From Oribacterium asaccharolyticum ACB7 (GTDB lineage: Bacteria; Bacillota; Clostridia; Lachnospirales; Lachnospiraceae), in assembly GCF_000238075.1 (NCBI RefSeq), contig NZ_JH414504.1:1034504-1098503 (forward strand): a stretch of DNA of 64,000 bases, written 5' to 3'. Position 1 is the first letter of the stretch. Each line of letters starts with the position of its first letter. A program made the position numbers and the translations under genes. A model generated the notes under the pieces. That model was not told where the DNA came from. It worked only from the letters and a program-made list of their open reading frames with translations, and made no database searches. Below are positions 8,567 to 16,412 of the stretch, piece after piece.

Positions 8567-10549
8567 CTATATTTTCTGCCAAGCACCATCTGCTCCAAGG
8601 GTATAGCCCTCAACTTTAGTATTGAAAAGCATCTTTCCGTTTTCCGCACCGGACTTCGGATTCAGATAGTACCACTTACCCTTCACTTCCTGCCAGCCGG
8701 TACGCATCTTACCATTTTCTGCTCCTACTTCTTCGCTAAAGTAATACCAGAAGCCATGAAGCTCTTTCCAGCCAAGACACATCTTTCCCTGATCACTGCC
8801 TTCCTTTTCTTCAAAATAATACCAGGCATTGTTATAGAAAAGCCAGCCGGTGAACATATAGCCTTCTTGATTAAAATAGTACCAACGATTATTAATCCAT
8901 AACCACTGTGATTTCGGGTAGCTTCCATCCGGATTTAAAATCCACCAGCCTTTTGTGTCTCTTTGCCAGTTTACATTGGATGGCAGATTGCGGTCTGCCC
9001 CTAACACCATCGGCGTCCCGCTGTTACCGCCTGAACTGCTTCCACCACCGGAACCGCCACTGCCACCGGAACTACCGCCTCTACCGGAGCCGCCATTGCC
9101 ACTTCCGGAATAAGAAGGAATCGGCGCTTCTCCGGAATCATCGGTTGTGTACTCTGTAAAAAGCGGGTTTACATATCGTGTACCAAGTTTCACGGAAGAG
9201 TGATTTTCTATACGATTCTTTCCCTTATAACTCATCCTATCTTTATAGAAAGCACCTGCCCCAATATGCGTAACGGAGGCGGGAATCGTGATGGTATTGC
9301 TTTCTTTTAAGTCACGGAAAGCGCTTTCCCCGATACTTTCCAGTCCGTCCGGTAAGGATAAATCTCCCTTGTAAGAAAGATTACGAAAAGCGGAATTCCC
9401 TATTTTCTTTAAATTCTTCGGGAAGACAAGATTGCCCACTATCGATTTCTTAGAAAAAACAGAATCCCCTATTTCTACGATAGAATCCGGCAACACTAAA
9501 CCCTTCTTAATGTAAGTGATACCTTCCAAGGCATGGGGATCCAGTGCTGTAATATTCCCCTTTAATTCCAGATGCGCTTGTCTTCCGAGAGCATGCAAGA
9601 GCTTATTCCATGAGCGAAGTTCTCCGTTTGCAGTAAGACCCTGCATCCGTCCGCTACCTTCTATGGTAAGCGTATAGGGGTTCTTTTCTCCTGTTAATTG
9701 CCAGCTAAAATTCCCGTCGCTGCGAGGCAAGCGTGCTGCATCTGATACCGTAATCACTTTTTGCAACAATTGCGTCTCACTATATGGTTTGGTGCTGCCT
9801 CCCGGATTCATTAAAAATGTACAATAGTAGGTGTGCCCCGGTAAAAAGGAAAATAGGTCTGTATTCCTAAAATCAAATAGATAAGAAGTAAATTTCTTAT
9901 TTGTTCCGGGAAGCCGCCATCCGTTTCCACTTGAAAAAAAGATCAGTCTCAGGTCTCTCTTGAAACTTCCGCTGTTATCTATAAAGTTCTTTACCGTAAC
10001 CGCTTCGCTCGGATCTTCTGTCGTATACAGATAAAAGTTTGCATACTCATTTCCTTCCGTCTCCAGCTCAAAGAAACATTTATGGATTTCCGGAAGTGTA
10101 TAAAACTGCACATTTTTCATGGAAATGTTCCACTTTTTTACTTCCTGTTTTTCTTCCCCGGCAGTTTGCTGTACGGAAGTAAACTTGGGATTATACTGCA
10201 TGCTTCCTTTTTCACTCATAAATACCGGAGAATGATTGATAATCGTATTTTTCTTTTCATTTCCCTTAGACTTGTAAAATGCCTTCTCTCCAATCCTCCG
10301 TACGGAAGCAGGAATGGTGACATCTCCTAAGTTTTCTGAATGATAAAAGGCATGGTCCGGTATTTCCTTCAGGGTAGAAGGAAGGCTCACCATCTCCAGA
10401 TGTTCCATGCTGCCAAAGGCTTCCATCTCCACATGCAACTTTTCTATCCCTTCTTCTATAATGACTCTCCGAATCTTATTCCTATAGGGCTCCCAGGGAG
10501 CCAGTTCAAATGCATCCGTTTCCCCTCTTCCACGTAGTGTCAGAGTCAT
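8567..10549 (-). CDS. BspA-like leucine-rich repeat surface protein with C-terminal cell-wall-binding repeats (C-terminal part of a frameshifted gene)
   Basis: The frame encodes BspA-type LRR_5 repeats (LPSTLKEIPDHAFYHSENL, VTIPASVRRIGEKAFYKS, then a second block LVFPKNLKKIGNSAFRNLS and LPDGLESIGESAFRDLKE). A Gly/Ser linker follows at about residues 480-510, then choline-binding-type repeats (GWWILNPDGSYPKS, NRWYYFNQEGYMFTGWLF, GKWYYLNPKSGAENGKM). Such proteins sit on the cell surface and bind host or bacterial partners. The ATG at 10549 has no convincing ribosome site and no signal peptide. The frame stays open upstream to the A8 tract at 10637-10644 and continues the Ig-like domain of the gene at 10567-11646. 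The two parts are almost certainly one gene of about 1,025 codons. Confidence 0.85.
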   Translation of the reverse strand: MTLTLRGRGETDAFELAPWEPYRNKIRRVIIEEGIEKLHVEMEAFGSMEHLEMVSLPSTLKEIPDHAFYHSENLGDVTIPASVRRIGEKAFYKSKGNEKKNTIINHSPVFMSEKGSMQYNPKFTSVQQTAGEEKQEVKKWNISMKNVQFYTLPEIHKCFFELETEGNEYANFYLYTTEDPSEAVTVKNFIDNSGSFKRDLRLIFFSSGNGWRLPGTNKKFTSYLFDFRNTDLFSFLPGHTYYCTFLMNPGGSTKPYSETQLLQKVITVSDAARLPRSDGNFSWQLTGEKNPYTLTIEGSGRMQGLTANGELRSWNKLLHALGRQAHLELKGNITALDPHALEGITYIKKGLVLPDSIVEIGDSVFSKKSIVGNLVFPKNLKKIGNSAFRNLSYKGDLSLPDGLESIGESAFRDLKESNTITIPASVTHIGAGAFYKDRMSYKGKNRIENHSSVKLGTRYVNPLFTEYTTDDSGEAPIPSYSGSGNGGSGRGGSSGGSGGSGGGSSSGGNSGTPMVLGADRNLPSNVNWQRDTKGWWILNPDGSYPKSQWLWINNRWYYFNQEGYMFTGWLFYNNAWYYFEEKEGSDQGKMCLGWKELHGFWYYFSEEVGAENGKMRTGWQEVKGKWYYLNPKSGAENGKMLFNTKVEGYTLGADGAWQKI

Positions 10550-10566
10550 ATCATTTTCGGGACCTG

Positions 10567-11646
10567 TTAAACTATATTCAATCTCCTTCCCTGCTCTTCC
10601 ACTAAGAGATGCTTTCTGTACGATAATCCGGTATTCTTTTTTTTCTCCCCCAGGTCATCTTTTATGGTTATAAGCAATCTGGCTGTTCCTTCGTGCAAGG
10701 CCTCAATAGCGACCTGCCCATCTCCGTCATGCTTTAGGCGAACAGCAGCGGGATCCGTCTCTTTCATCGCTTCACAACGCAAAACATCCCGCCTAAGCAG
10801 TTTATAAAGACTGATTGTGTCTCCTAACTCCACCGCTACCGTATCCGAAAAAGTATTTTCTTTTTTAACCAAAGAAACAGCAAATAAAGAGAAATGCTCT
10901 GCCGATACTTCTACTGCATTTTCTTTCTCCTCTATTTTTTCCGTCTCTAACTTCTCTGCAGCTGCATCAACACTATCCAGATGAAATACGGAAATCTGTT
11001 TTTCCGCATTTTCCTCTAGAAAGGGAAGCTTTGAAAAGCTGACCTTCACTTCCCCTTTTGCAGTATCCGGCTGTATTTCTTCTCCGTTCTGATCCAGCAC
11101 ACTGATATCAAAAATGATGCTCTGTAGAAGATTTTGCTTATCCTCCTCAAGTTTCTCTTTTACAGTGGAATCCACTTTCTGTTCCTCGACTTTAGAGAGC
11201 TTTCTTACCCGTAAAGTCGCGCCCTTTGGAAATACCCCGGAATCAGCCTGCACCGTAATAAGCACACCGGAAAGTTCTTTTTCTGCATAAAAGGCTTCTT
11301 CTGAAGCCTCATCCTCTTGTGTAGTCTCAGCCTCTTCTGTAGACTCAGCCTCTTCTGCGGGCTCAGCCTCCTGTATGGATTCACTCCCCTCTGTAGGCTC
11401 TGCCTCCTGCAATAATTTCTTCTGCAAATCCTCCTCTTCCTTAGAAGACTCTCCGGTCTCTTTTTCTGCAAATTCTTTTTCGGAAGATGCTGTGCTCTCT
11501 CCCTTCGGAAAATTACGATCTATCCCTTCAGACAATGCCGTCTCTCCTGCCAAAGTCGCTGCCGAAACAACAGTAGAACAGATGCAAGATACTGCCAGAA
11601 GGAATGCCAATGCTGTTTTTATACTTTTTCTCATCTCTCTCCTCAC
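10567..11646 (-). CDS. Signal-peptide and stalk region of the same surface protein (N-terminal part, ends by frameshift)
   Basis: The first about 30 residues are a signal peptide (basic start, then ALAFLLAVSCICSTVVSAA). A strongly acidic Glu/Thr/Ser stalk with short degenerate repeats of the EAEPTE/EEAESTEEAET type follows (about residues 75-115). Two beta-rich segments come next, the second with AVRLKHDGDGQVAIEALHEG and ARLLITI, typical of bacterial Ig-like (Big) folds. After GEKKK the frame leaves the domain and ends after about 20 unrelated residues. In the -1 frame the domain continues as EYRIIVQKASLSG and runs into the LRR protein at 8567-10549. See the A AAA AAG site at 10637-10644. Confidence 0.8.
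   Translation of the reverse strand: MRREMRKSIKTALAFLLAVSCICSTVVSAATLAGETALSEGIDRNFPKGESTASSEKEFAEKETGESSKEEEDLQKKLLQEAEPTEGSESIQEAEPAEEAESTEEAETTQEDEASEEAFYAEKELSGVLITVQADSGVFPKGATLRVRKLSKVEEQKVDSTVKEKLEEDKQNLLQSIIFDISVLDQNGEEIQPDTAKGEVKVSFSKLPFLEENAEKQISVFHLDSVDAAAEKLETEKIEEKENAVEVSAEHFSLFAVSLVKKENTFSDTVAVELGDTISLYKLLRRDVLRCEAMKETDPAAVRLKHDGDGQVAIEALHEGTARLLITIKDDLGEKKKNTGLSYRKHLLVEEQGRRLNIV
10637..10644 (-). other. A8 tract with A AAA AAG heptamer joining the two surface-protein frames (-1 shift)
   Basis: On the minus strand the upstream frame reads GAG AAA AAA AAG AAT. The heptamer A AAA AAG is the classic dnaX-type -1 slippery site. Slipping back one base gives AAA AAA GAA TAC and joins the two frames without loss. 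The downstream frame has a TGA just before the tract (GAT GAC read out of phase), so the tract is the only sensible join. It could be programmed frameshifting, slippage-based phase variation, an inactivating mutation or a sequencing error. Confidence 0.8.
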
Positions 11647-11773
11647 CTATACTGCATAATATTTTGATATTTCTATTTAGATTAGCGTAACATAATTATT
11701 AATTTGTAGCAAGTTTTTGTGATATTTAATTATTTTCTATTTCTGATTTCTACTTGCAAAAAGCCTTAACTTC

Positions 11774-11802
11774 TTGACAGAAGCAGGCATTTCCGTTATT
11801 AT
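11774..11802 (+). promoter_or_regulatory. Promoter of rpsT
   Basis: TTGACA (11774-11779), a 17-bp spacer and TATTAT (11797-11802) form a strong sigma-A promoter. Transcription would start near 11809, giving a leader of about 130 nt before the S20 start codon. The rest of 11647-11941 shows no gene. Confidence 0.75.
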
Positions 11803-11941
11803 CTCCGTGTATGTTTTCAAACTGTCCGTGTCCAGGTATTTGAAAGCAAGCTTTTGATAATAACTCAACGCATATAAAATAAGGGTTTCATAAAGTCGGA
11901 TTTCCGCGGCTGGAAGATTTTATGGAAAGAAAGGTGTAAAA

Positions 11942-12205
11942 ATGGCAAATATCAAATCTGCAAAGAAGAGAATCCAGGTTGCAGCACAGAGAAACGAGAG
12001 AAATAAGGCTATCCGTTCCGAGGTTAAAACCTATATGAAGAAGGTTTTCGTGGCTTGTGAAAACGGAGACAAGGAAACAGCGAATACAATGCTTGTAAAG
12101 GCACAGAAGAAGATTGCTATGGCTCGCAGCAAGGGTGTATACAAGGCAAACAACGCTTCCCGTAAGACTGCTCAGCTTTACAACGCAATTAATAAGATGG
12201 CTTAA
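11942..12205 (+). CDS. rpsT: 30S ribosomal protein S20
   Basis: The 87-residue, Lys/Arg/Ala-rich protein begins MANIKSAKKRIQVA and ends KTAQLYNAINKMA, with ETANTMLVKAQKKIAMARSKG in the middle, all diagnostic of S20, which binds 16S rRNA early in 30S assembly. A GAAAGAAAGG site lies upstream. It is followed by a repeat copy and a terminator, then by comEC on the same strand; rpsT next to comEC is a common Firmicute arrangement. A 111-codon frame on the opposite strand is a shadow. Confidence 0.97.
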   Translation: MANIKSAKKRIQVAAQRNERNKAIRSEVKTYMKKVFVACENGDKETANTMLVKAQKKIAMARSKGVYKANNASRKTAQLYNAINKMA

Positions 12206-12246
12206 TCCTGTTTTTAACGGCATAAAGCACAGAATAAAATACTTTA

Positions 12247-12282
12247 AACGAGATATCGCACACTTTGCGAACGATACTCGTT
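12247..12282 (+). repeat. REP-like imperfect palindrome, copy 1 (intergenic)
   Basis: The arms AACGAGATATCG and CGATACTCGTT, with inner CGCA/TGCG, fold into a hairpin. Copies of the same about 36-bp unit occur at 18133-18167 (degenerate), 21859-21894 (inside a coding sequence) and 26885-26920 (inside a coding sequence, opposite strand). Confidence 0.7.
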
Positions 12283-12336
12283 ATGAACAAGATGTCTCAG
12301 GCTTCGCCTGCACCACTTGTTAAGAATTGAGATTTC

Positions 12337-12366
12337 AAAACTCTCTCTACGGAGGGAGTTTTTTCT
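12337..12366 (+). terminator. Terminator after rpsT
   Basis: The hairpin AACTCTCTC-TAC-GGAGGGAGTT is followed by TTTTTTC. It lies about 130 bp after the rpsT stop. Confidence 0.85.
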
Positions 12367-12486
12367 TGTCTTTTTTTACAGCTTGCACTATGATTGGATA
12401 AAGAATTTATTCTCTTTCATGATTTCTCTTGTATCCTTTTAGAATTTCAATCCTATAGCAGGTTCATTTTCCCTTTTTAACGATTT

Positions 12487-12560
12487 CATTCTTCAGTAAT
12501 TTCCATTCTTTAATAATTTCCATTCTTTAGCAATTTCCACTCTTCAGTAATTTCCATTCC
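12487..12560 (+). repeat. 17-bp tandem repeat, four copies plus a partial fifth, upstream of comEC
   Basis: The unit CATTCTTCAGTAATTTC repeats four times with one to three changes per copy, then breaks off after CATTCC. It ends about 30 bp before the comEC start, so copy number could affect the leader or promoter spacing of comEC. This array, the repeat copy and the terminator account for most of the 385-bp gap 12206-12590. Confidence 0.8.
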
Positions 12561-12590
12561 ATATTCTTTCTTTTCTCAAAGGAGTTCTCC

Positions 12591-15332
12591 ATGTTTACTG
12601 CCCGTCCCTTATTTTCCCTCGCCTTATCCGTTCTATTCGGGGAATTACTCTTCTGTCCCGAAATCCCGCTTTCCCTTCGCTTTATTCTTCTACTTTCTTA
12701 CCTTTTTTATCTAAAACTAATCCTCCAAAAGAAAAAACAAATTCTACTGCTTCTCTCCCTTTTCCTATTCTTCTTTTCATCCCTCCATTTTCAACTTGTA
12801 CTTTCCCGTTTTGAACGGCAGCAAAGAGCAATTGAACAGCTTCTCCCTTTTCGATGTGCACTGAAAGGTACGATTTCTTATATTTCGGAAAATGAGAAAA
12901 ACTACAAAATTTCTCTGGAAAATTGTCTTTTAGACAGCTCTTTTGGAGCGATACCGAAAAATTTAAACGAGGAACAATCCAAAAAGTGGAAGGCGCGGAA
13001 TCATCTTCCCTTTCAAAAGATACAAGTTTACCTCAAAAAATCGGAAACTGCCGAAGGAAAAGGAGAGGCAAAGGATGATATTGCGGCGAAGCCCCCCTTC
13101 TATCCGGGAGAGACTATCCTTCTTCATGGAAAATGTTTAGAAATCCATTCCGCCATGAATGAGGGAGAATTTTCTTTTTTGCAATATGCAAAAGGAGAGG
13201 GAATCGAAGCCATTTTCCTGGCAGAAAGCAGCAAGACGATTGCTTCCGATTCTTCTCCTTTTTTAAAGCTTCTCTATGAAATTCGGTGGCGAATATCGAA
13301 AGATCTGGAACATCTCTATCCCGATCCGGAGTCTACAGACCGCTCTTCTGTTTCTTCACCTATGAACAAAAGCGCCTTTCTAAAGAGTCTCCTTCTCGGC
13401 GAAAAAAGCACTCTTCCGGAAGAGGAACGAAACCTCTATCAGGAAGCAGGTATCGGTCACATCCTCGCCGTCTCCGGATTACATCTGTCTCTGGTCGGTG
13501 GCGCCTGTTTTTCTTTGCTTCGTTTTTCAGGCATGGAAATCAGCAGCGCTTCTCTTCTATCCTCTTTCTTCATTTTATCCTACGCACTCTTTACCGGAGC
13601 ATCAGGTTCCACCCTTCGTGCTGCAATTATGCTTTTTATTTCCCTCTTCGGAAAATGCATTGGAAGAGGACAGGATAGAATATCTTCCCTCTCACTGGCA
13701 ATCTTCCTGCTCTTATCCTTTCATCCTCTCTATCTCTACTCCTCGGGATTTCAATGTTCCTTTTTTACCTTGTTTCTTCTCCTTTTACTTTCCGAGAGAG
13801 AGGGAAAAGAGGAGAGAAAATTACTCTCCAAAAAATGGGAAAAGGCAGTGAAAAAAAGGAAATTTCAATCCCTCATTCTCCTTCTTCCAAGTAAATGCTT
13901 TGAGGCCTCCAAAGCGCTTTTCCTCTTTTACCTCGGCTTATTCCCTATTTTCGCTATTTTACAGTATTCTTTTCCCACCTTTGCACCTCTTTTAAACCTG
14001 CTCCTTCTCCCCCTCCTGCCTTTCTTTTTTCTGCTGGGCTTTCTATCCGTTCTTTTTCTTCATCTCCCCTCCGTTGCTTTTCTTTCCGGCTTCTTTGCCC
14101 ATGCCCTCTCTGTTCTTCTTACCTTTTTTCACCGTCTGATAGAAATCAGCTTGCAACTGCCTTATTCCTCAATTCTATTGGGAAAAATGAAGCTCTCCTC
14201 TCTCTTCTTCTACCTCTTTTTTTATTATGTTCTATTTTTATTCCCCTTCAAGCGTCGGTTAAAATTCTTTCGAGCTACAGATTGTTCTAAGAGGATCAAT
14301 AATCCCCTCCCCTTTTTCATCATTTTGGATTTGCCGATTTTCAAAAAGAATCTTAGAAAAATCCGGATTCTGTCTTACCTTCTATTTCTCCTATCGGTTC
14401 CGTTTTTTCTCCATACACCTTCCCGAAAACTCGAAATTACGGCACTTTATGTCGGACAGGGAGATGGATTTCTCATTCAAAAAGGAAACTTCGTTTTCAC
14501 AATAGATAATGGTTCTTCCTCCGATAAGCAATTTGGAAAAAACACCCTGATTCCTTACTGCAAGGCAAAGCGTATTCGTCGCATCCGCTATGCTCTGATT
14601 ACGCATTCCGATATCGACCATACAAGCGGTATTCAACGCATTTTGGAAGAAAATCCCGCCTCTACTGCTACAAATTTTTTTTATTCGGAAAATCGACTCC
14701 ATATTGAAAATTTGATCCTCCCGATTCAGGCACGGGAAGATCATCGCTATGATATTCTAAAACGACTCGCCTTACGTCATGGCGCAAAGCTTCTCTACTG
14801 GAAGAATGGAGATGTATACTCGGAAGATTCGTCTCCAAGCAAGTTTCTACCGGCTATGCATAGCCTACATGTTATGAACCATAAAGCAGAGGAAAAAACA
14901 AGTCTTTCCCTTCACTGCTATTATCCGGTCAGCGACCTCCCTATGGAGGAAGCCAATGCGCATTCCATTGGATGTATTCTTCGCTATGGGAATTTTTCGA
15001 TGGTCTTTACCGGCGACATGCCGGCGGAAGCGGAAAAAGAAATGCTTTATGCCATCAAAAAGGAGGGGCAAAGCCCCTCCGTCGATATTGTAAAGCTGGC
15101 GCATCACGGCTCCAAAACTTCCTCTTCTCCGCTCTTTCTTTCGGAAACAAAAGGAAAGTTTGCTCTCTTTTCTTATGGCAAAAAGAATCGTTACGGACAT
15201 CCCCATAAAATCACTTTGGAAAAATGCAATTCTTTCGGACTTATCCCATTGGAAACCGCAAAACTGGGTGAGATTCTGATCCGAACAGATGGAGAAGACT
15301 ATCAAATCATTACCCCCTGCACTCCACCATAG
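12591..15332 (+). CDS. comEC: ComEC/Rec2 family competence DNA channel
   Basis: The 913-residue protein has the three parts of full ComEC. There is an N-terminal membrane and soluble (DUF4131-like) segment. A central competence domain contains GIGHILAVSGLHLSLVGG and FTGASGSTLRAAIMLF among many hydrophobic helices. A C-terminal metallo-beta-lactamase-like domain carries LYVGQGDGFLI, THSDIDHTSGI, FTGDMP and KLAHHGSKTSSS. ComEC forms the inner-membrane channel for single-stranded DNA in natural transformation, and the C-terminal domain may degrade the second strand. A comEA gene lies at 27176-27736, so the strain holds at least two parts of the uptake machine. An AAAGGAG site precedes the ATG. 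No frameshift is seen, so it looks functional. Confidence 0.95.
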   Translation: MFTARPLFSLALSVLFGELLFCPEIPLSLRFILLLSYLFYLKLILQKKKQILLLLSLFLFFFSSLHFQLVLSRFERQQRAIEQLLPFRCALKGTISYISENEKNYKISLENCLLDSSFGAIPKNLNEEQSKKWKARNHLPFQKIQVYLKKSETAEGKGEAKDDIAAKPPFYPGETILLHGKCLEIHSAMNEGEFSFLQYAKGEGIEAIFLAESSKTIASDSSPFLKLLYEIRWRISKDLEHLYPDPESTDRSSVSSPMNKSAFLKSLLLGEKSTLPEEERNLYQEAGIGHILAVSGLHLSLVGGACFSLLRFSGMEISSASLLSSFFILSYALFTGASGSTLRAAIMLFISLFGKCIGRGQDRISSLSLAIFLLLSFHPLYLYSSGFQCSFFTLFLLLLLSEREGKEERKLLSKKWEKAVKKRKFQSLILLLPSKCFEASKALFLFYLGLFPIFAILQYSFPTFAPLLNLLLLPLLPFFFLLGFLSVLFLHLPSVAFLSGFFAHALSVLLTFFHRLIEISLQLPYSSILLGKMKLSSLFFYLFFYYVLFLFPFKRRLKFFRATDCSKRINNPLPFFIILDLPIFKKNLRKIRILSYLLFLLSVPFFLHTPSRKLEITALYVGQGDGFLIQKGNFVFTIDNGSSSDKQFGKNTLIPYCKAKRIRRIRYALITHSDIDHTSGIQRILEENPASTATNFFYSENRLHIENLILPIQAREDHRYDILKRLALRHGAKLLYWKNGDVYSEDSSPSKFLPAMHSLHVMNHKAEEKTSLSLHCYYPVSDLPMEEANAHSIGCILRYGNFSMVFTGDMPAEAEKEMLYAIKKEGQSPSVDIVKLAHHGSKTSSSPLFLSETKGKFALFSYGKKNRYGHPHKITLEKCNSFGLIPLETAKLGEILIRTDGEDYQIITPCTPP

Positions 15333-15382
15333 TCCGAGCCTAAAACTCCGCCTTTTCTCCTACTATTTACTCTTGCTCTTTT

Positions 15383-15458
15383 TCTATTAGACTTTTTCTA
15401 TTAGTCTTTCCCCTTAGTCTTTCCCCTTAGTCTTTCCCCTTAGTCTTTTCTCTTAGTC
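15383..15458. repeat. 13-bp tandem repeat between comEC and degV
   Basis: Units close to TTAGTCTTTCCCC recur about five to six times between the comEC stop and the degV stop, and the last bases enter the degV C-terminal codons. Earlier units are more degenerate (CTATTAGACTTTTT). No terminator hairpin was found here. Confidence 0.7.
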
Positions 15459-16340
15459 CAGGAGTTCCTTCGGTCTCTTAATGACTGCGGCACCCAGCCC
15501 ATTTTCTCCGATGTGGCAAGAAATCAAGAGGGAAAGGGGATTGACAACAATTTCCGGATCATAGCGGTTCGGGAATTCCGCCATCAACTGTTCTTTGAAA
15601 TTCTCCGCCTGCTCCCTATTATCCGTATAAGCTACTGCAATATAGCTCTGCCTCGCTTCCGGATCATCCAGACGGCTAAGAGTTTGATGCAACCCTTCCA
15701 TAATCGCTTCTCGAACCTGTCGCTCCGTCCTGACCTTCTTATAAGAATCCAGCTTCCCGCCTTCATTGATGGCAAGCACGGGTTTAATCTGCAGCAAGGT
15801 TCCGATTGCCGCCGCCACGGGAGTAATCCTTCCTCCGCGTTTTAAATAGCTTAAGTTCTGTACCCCTATGTAAATCCCGTTTTCTCCGGGTGCACGATTC
15901 AAAATATCTCGAATCTGCTGTCCATTATATCCTTTTTCCCCGAGCATTTTCGCAAAAACACAGTGCATCCGTTGTGTTACAGAAACTCCCCTGCTGTCCG
16001 GCACATATACTCTTCCAAGATACGGTTCATCTTGAGAAAGCATAATTGCCGTCTGGGTAGAACCGGATAAGCCGGAACTGAGCGGAATATGCACTACTTC
16101 TTCATTTTCCTCCAGTAACCTATCCCACGCTTCCAACACACTCTTCATAGCAGGTTGAGAAGTTGAGACCGATTCTCCGGAAAGAAGTCTTTTAAAAAAC
16201 TCCTCGCGACTCATATTGATGTCTTCAAAATACTCTTCTTCCCCCATCCTAAAGGGCATAGGAACTACCGTAATTCCTAAGCGCTTTCCCTCTTCCGGGG
16301 TAATACCCGAACCCGAGTCGGTGCAGATTCCGATCTTCAT
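15453..16340 (-). CDS. DegV family fatty-acid-binding protein
   Basis: The 295-residue protein starts ICTDSGSGI and has the two-domain DegV pattern: VSTSQPAMKSVLEAWDRLL, IPLSSGLSGSTQTAIML, VYVPDSRGVSV, and a C-terminal GENGLGAAVIKRP. The STSQP and GLSG motifs bind the carboxyl of a fatty acid. Family members (FakB) hand fatty acids to the kinase FakA for phosphorylation and membrane lipid synthesis. No fakA is in the window. It converges with comEC across a short tandem repeat and lies 72 bp after gpmI on the same strand. Confidence 0.93.
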   Translation of the reverse strand: MKIGICTDSGSGITPEEGKRLGITVVPMPFRMGEEEYFEDINMSREEFFKRLLSGESVSTSQPAMKSVLEAWDRLLEENEEVVHIPLSSGLSGSTQTAIMLSQDEPYLGRVYVPDSRGVSVTQRMHCVFAKMLGEKGYNGQQIRDILNRAPGENGIYIGVQNLSYLKRGGRITPVAAAIGTLLQIKPVLAINEGGKLDSYKKVRTERQVREAIMEGLHQTLSRLDDPEARQSYIAVAYTDNREQAENFKEQLMAEFPNRYDPEIVVNPLSLLISCHIGENGLGAAVIKRPKELLD

Positions 16341-16412
16341 GCCTACTCCTCTCTACTGCCCAAAGGAAGATATTTTCCTCCCCTGCTTTCCCACTACTTA
16401 AAAATACCCGAC

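Noticed and set aside
7594..8619. 341-codon open frame on the plus strand across lepA
   Set aside because: Antisense to a clear lepA; His/Arg/Cys-rich nonsense composition, no ribosome site.
11888..12223. 111-codon minus-strand frame over rpsT
   Set aside because: Complement of S20 codons; no start signal.
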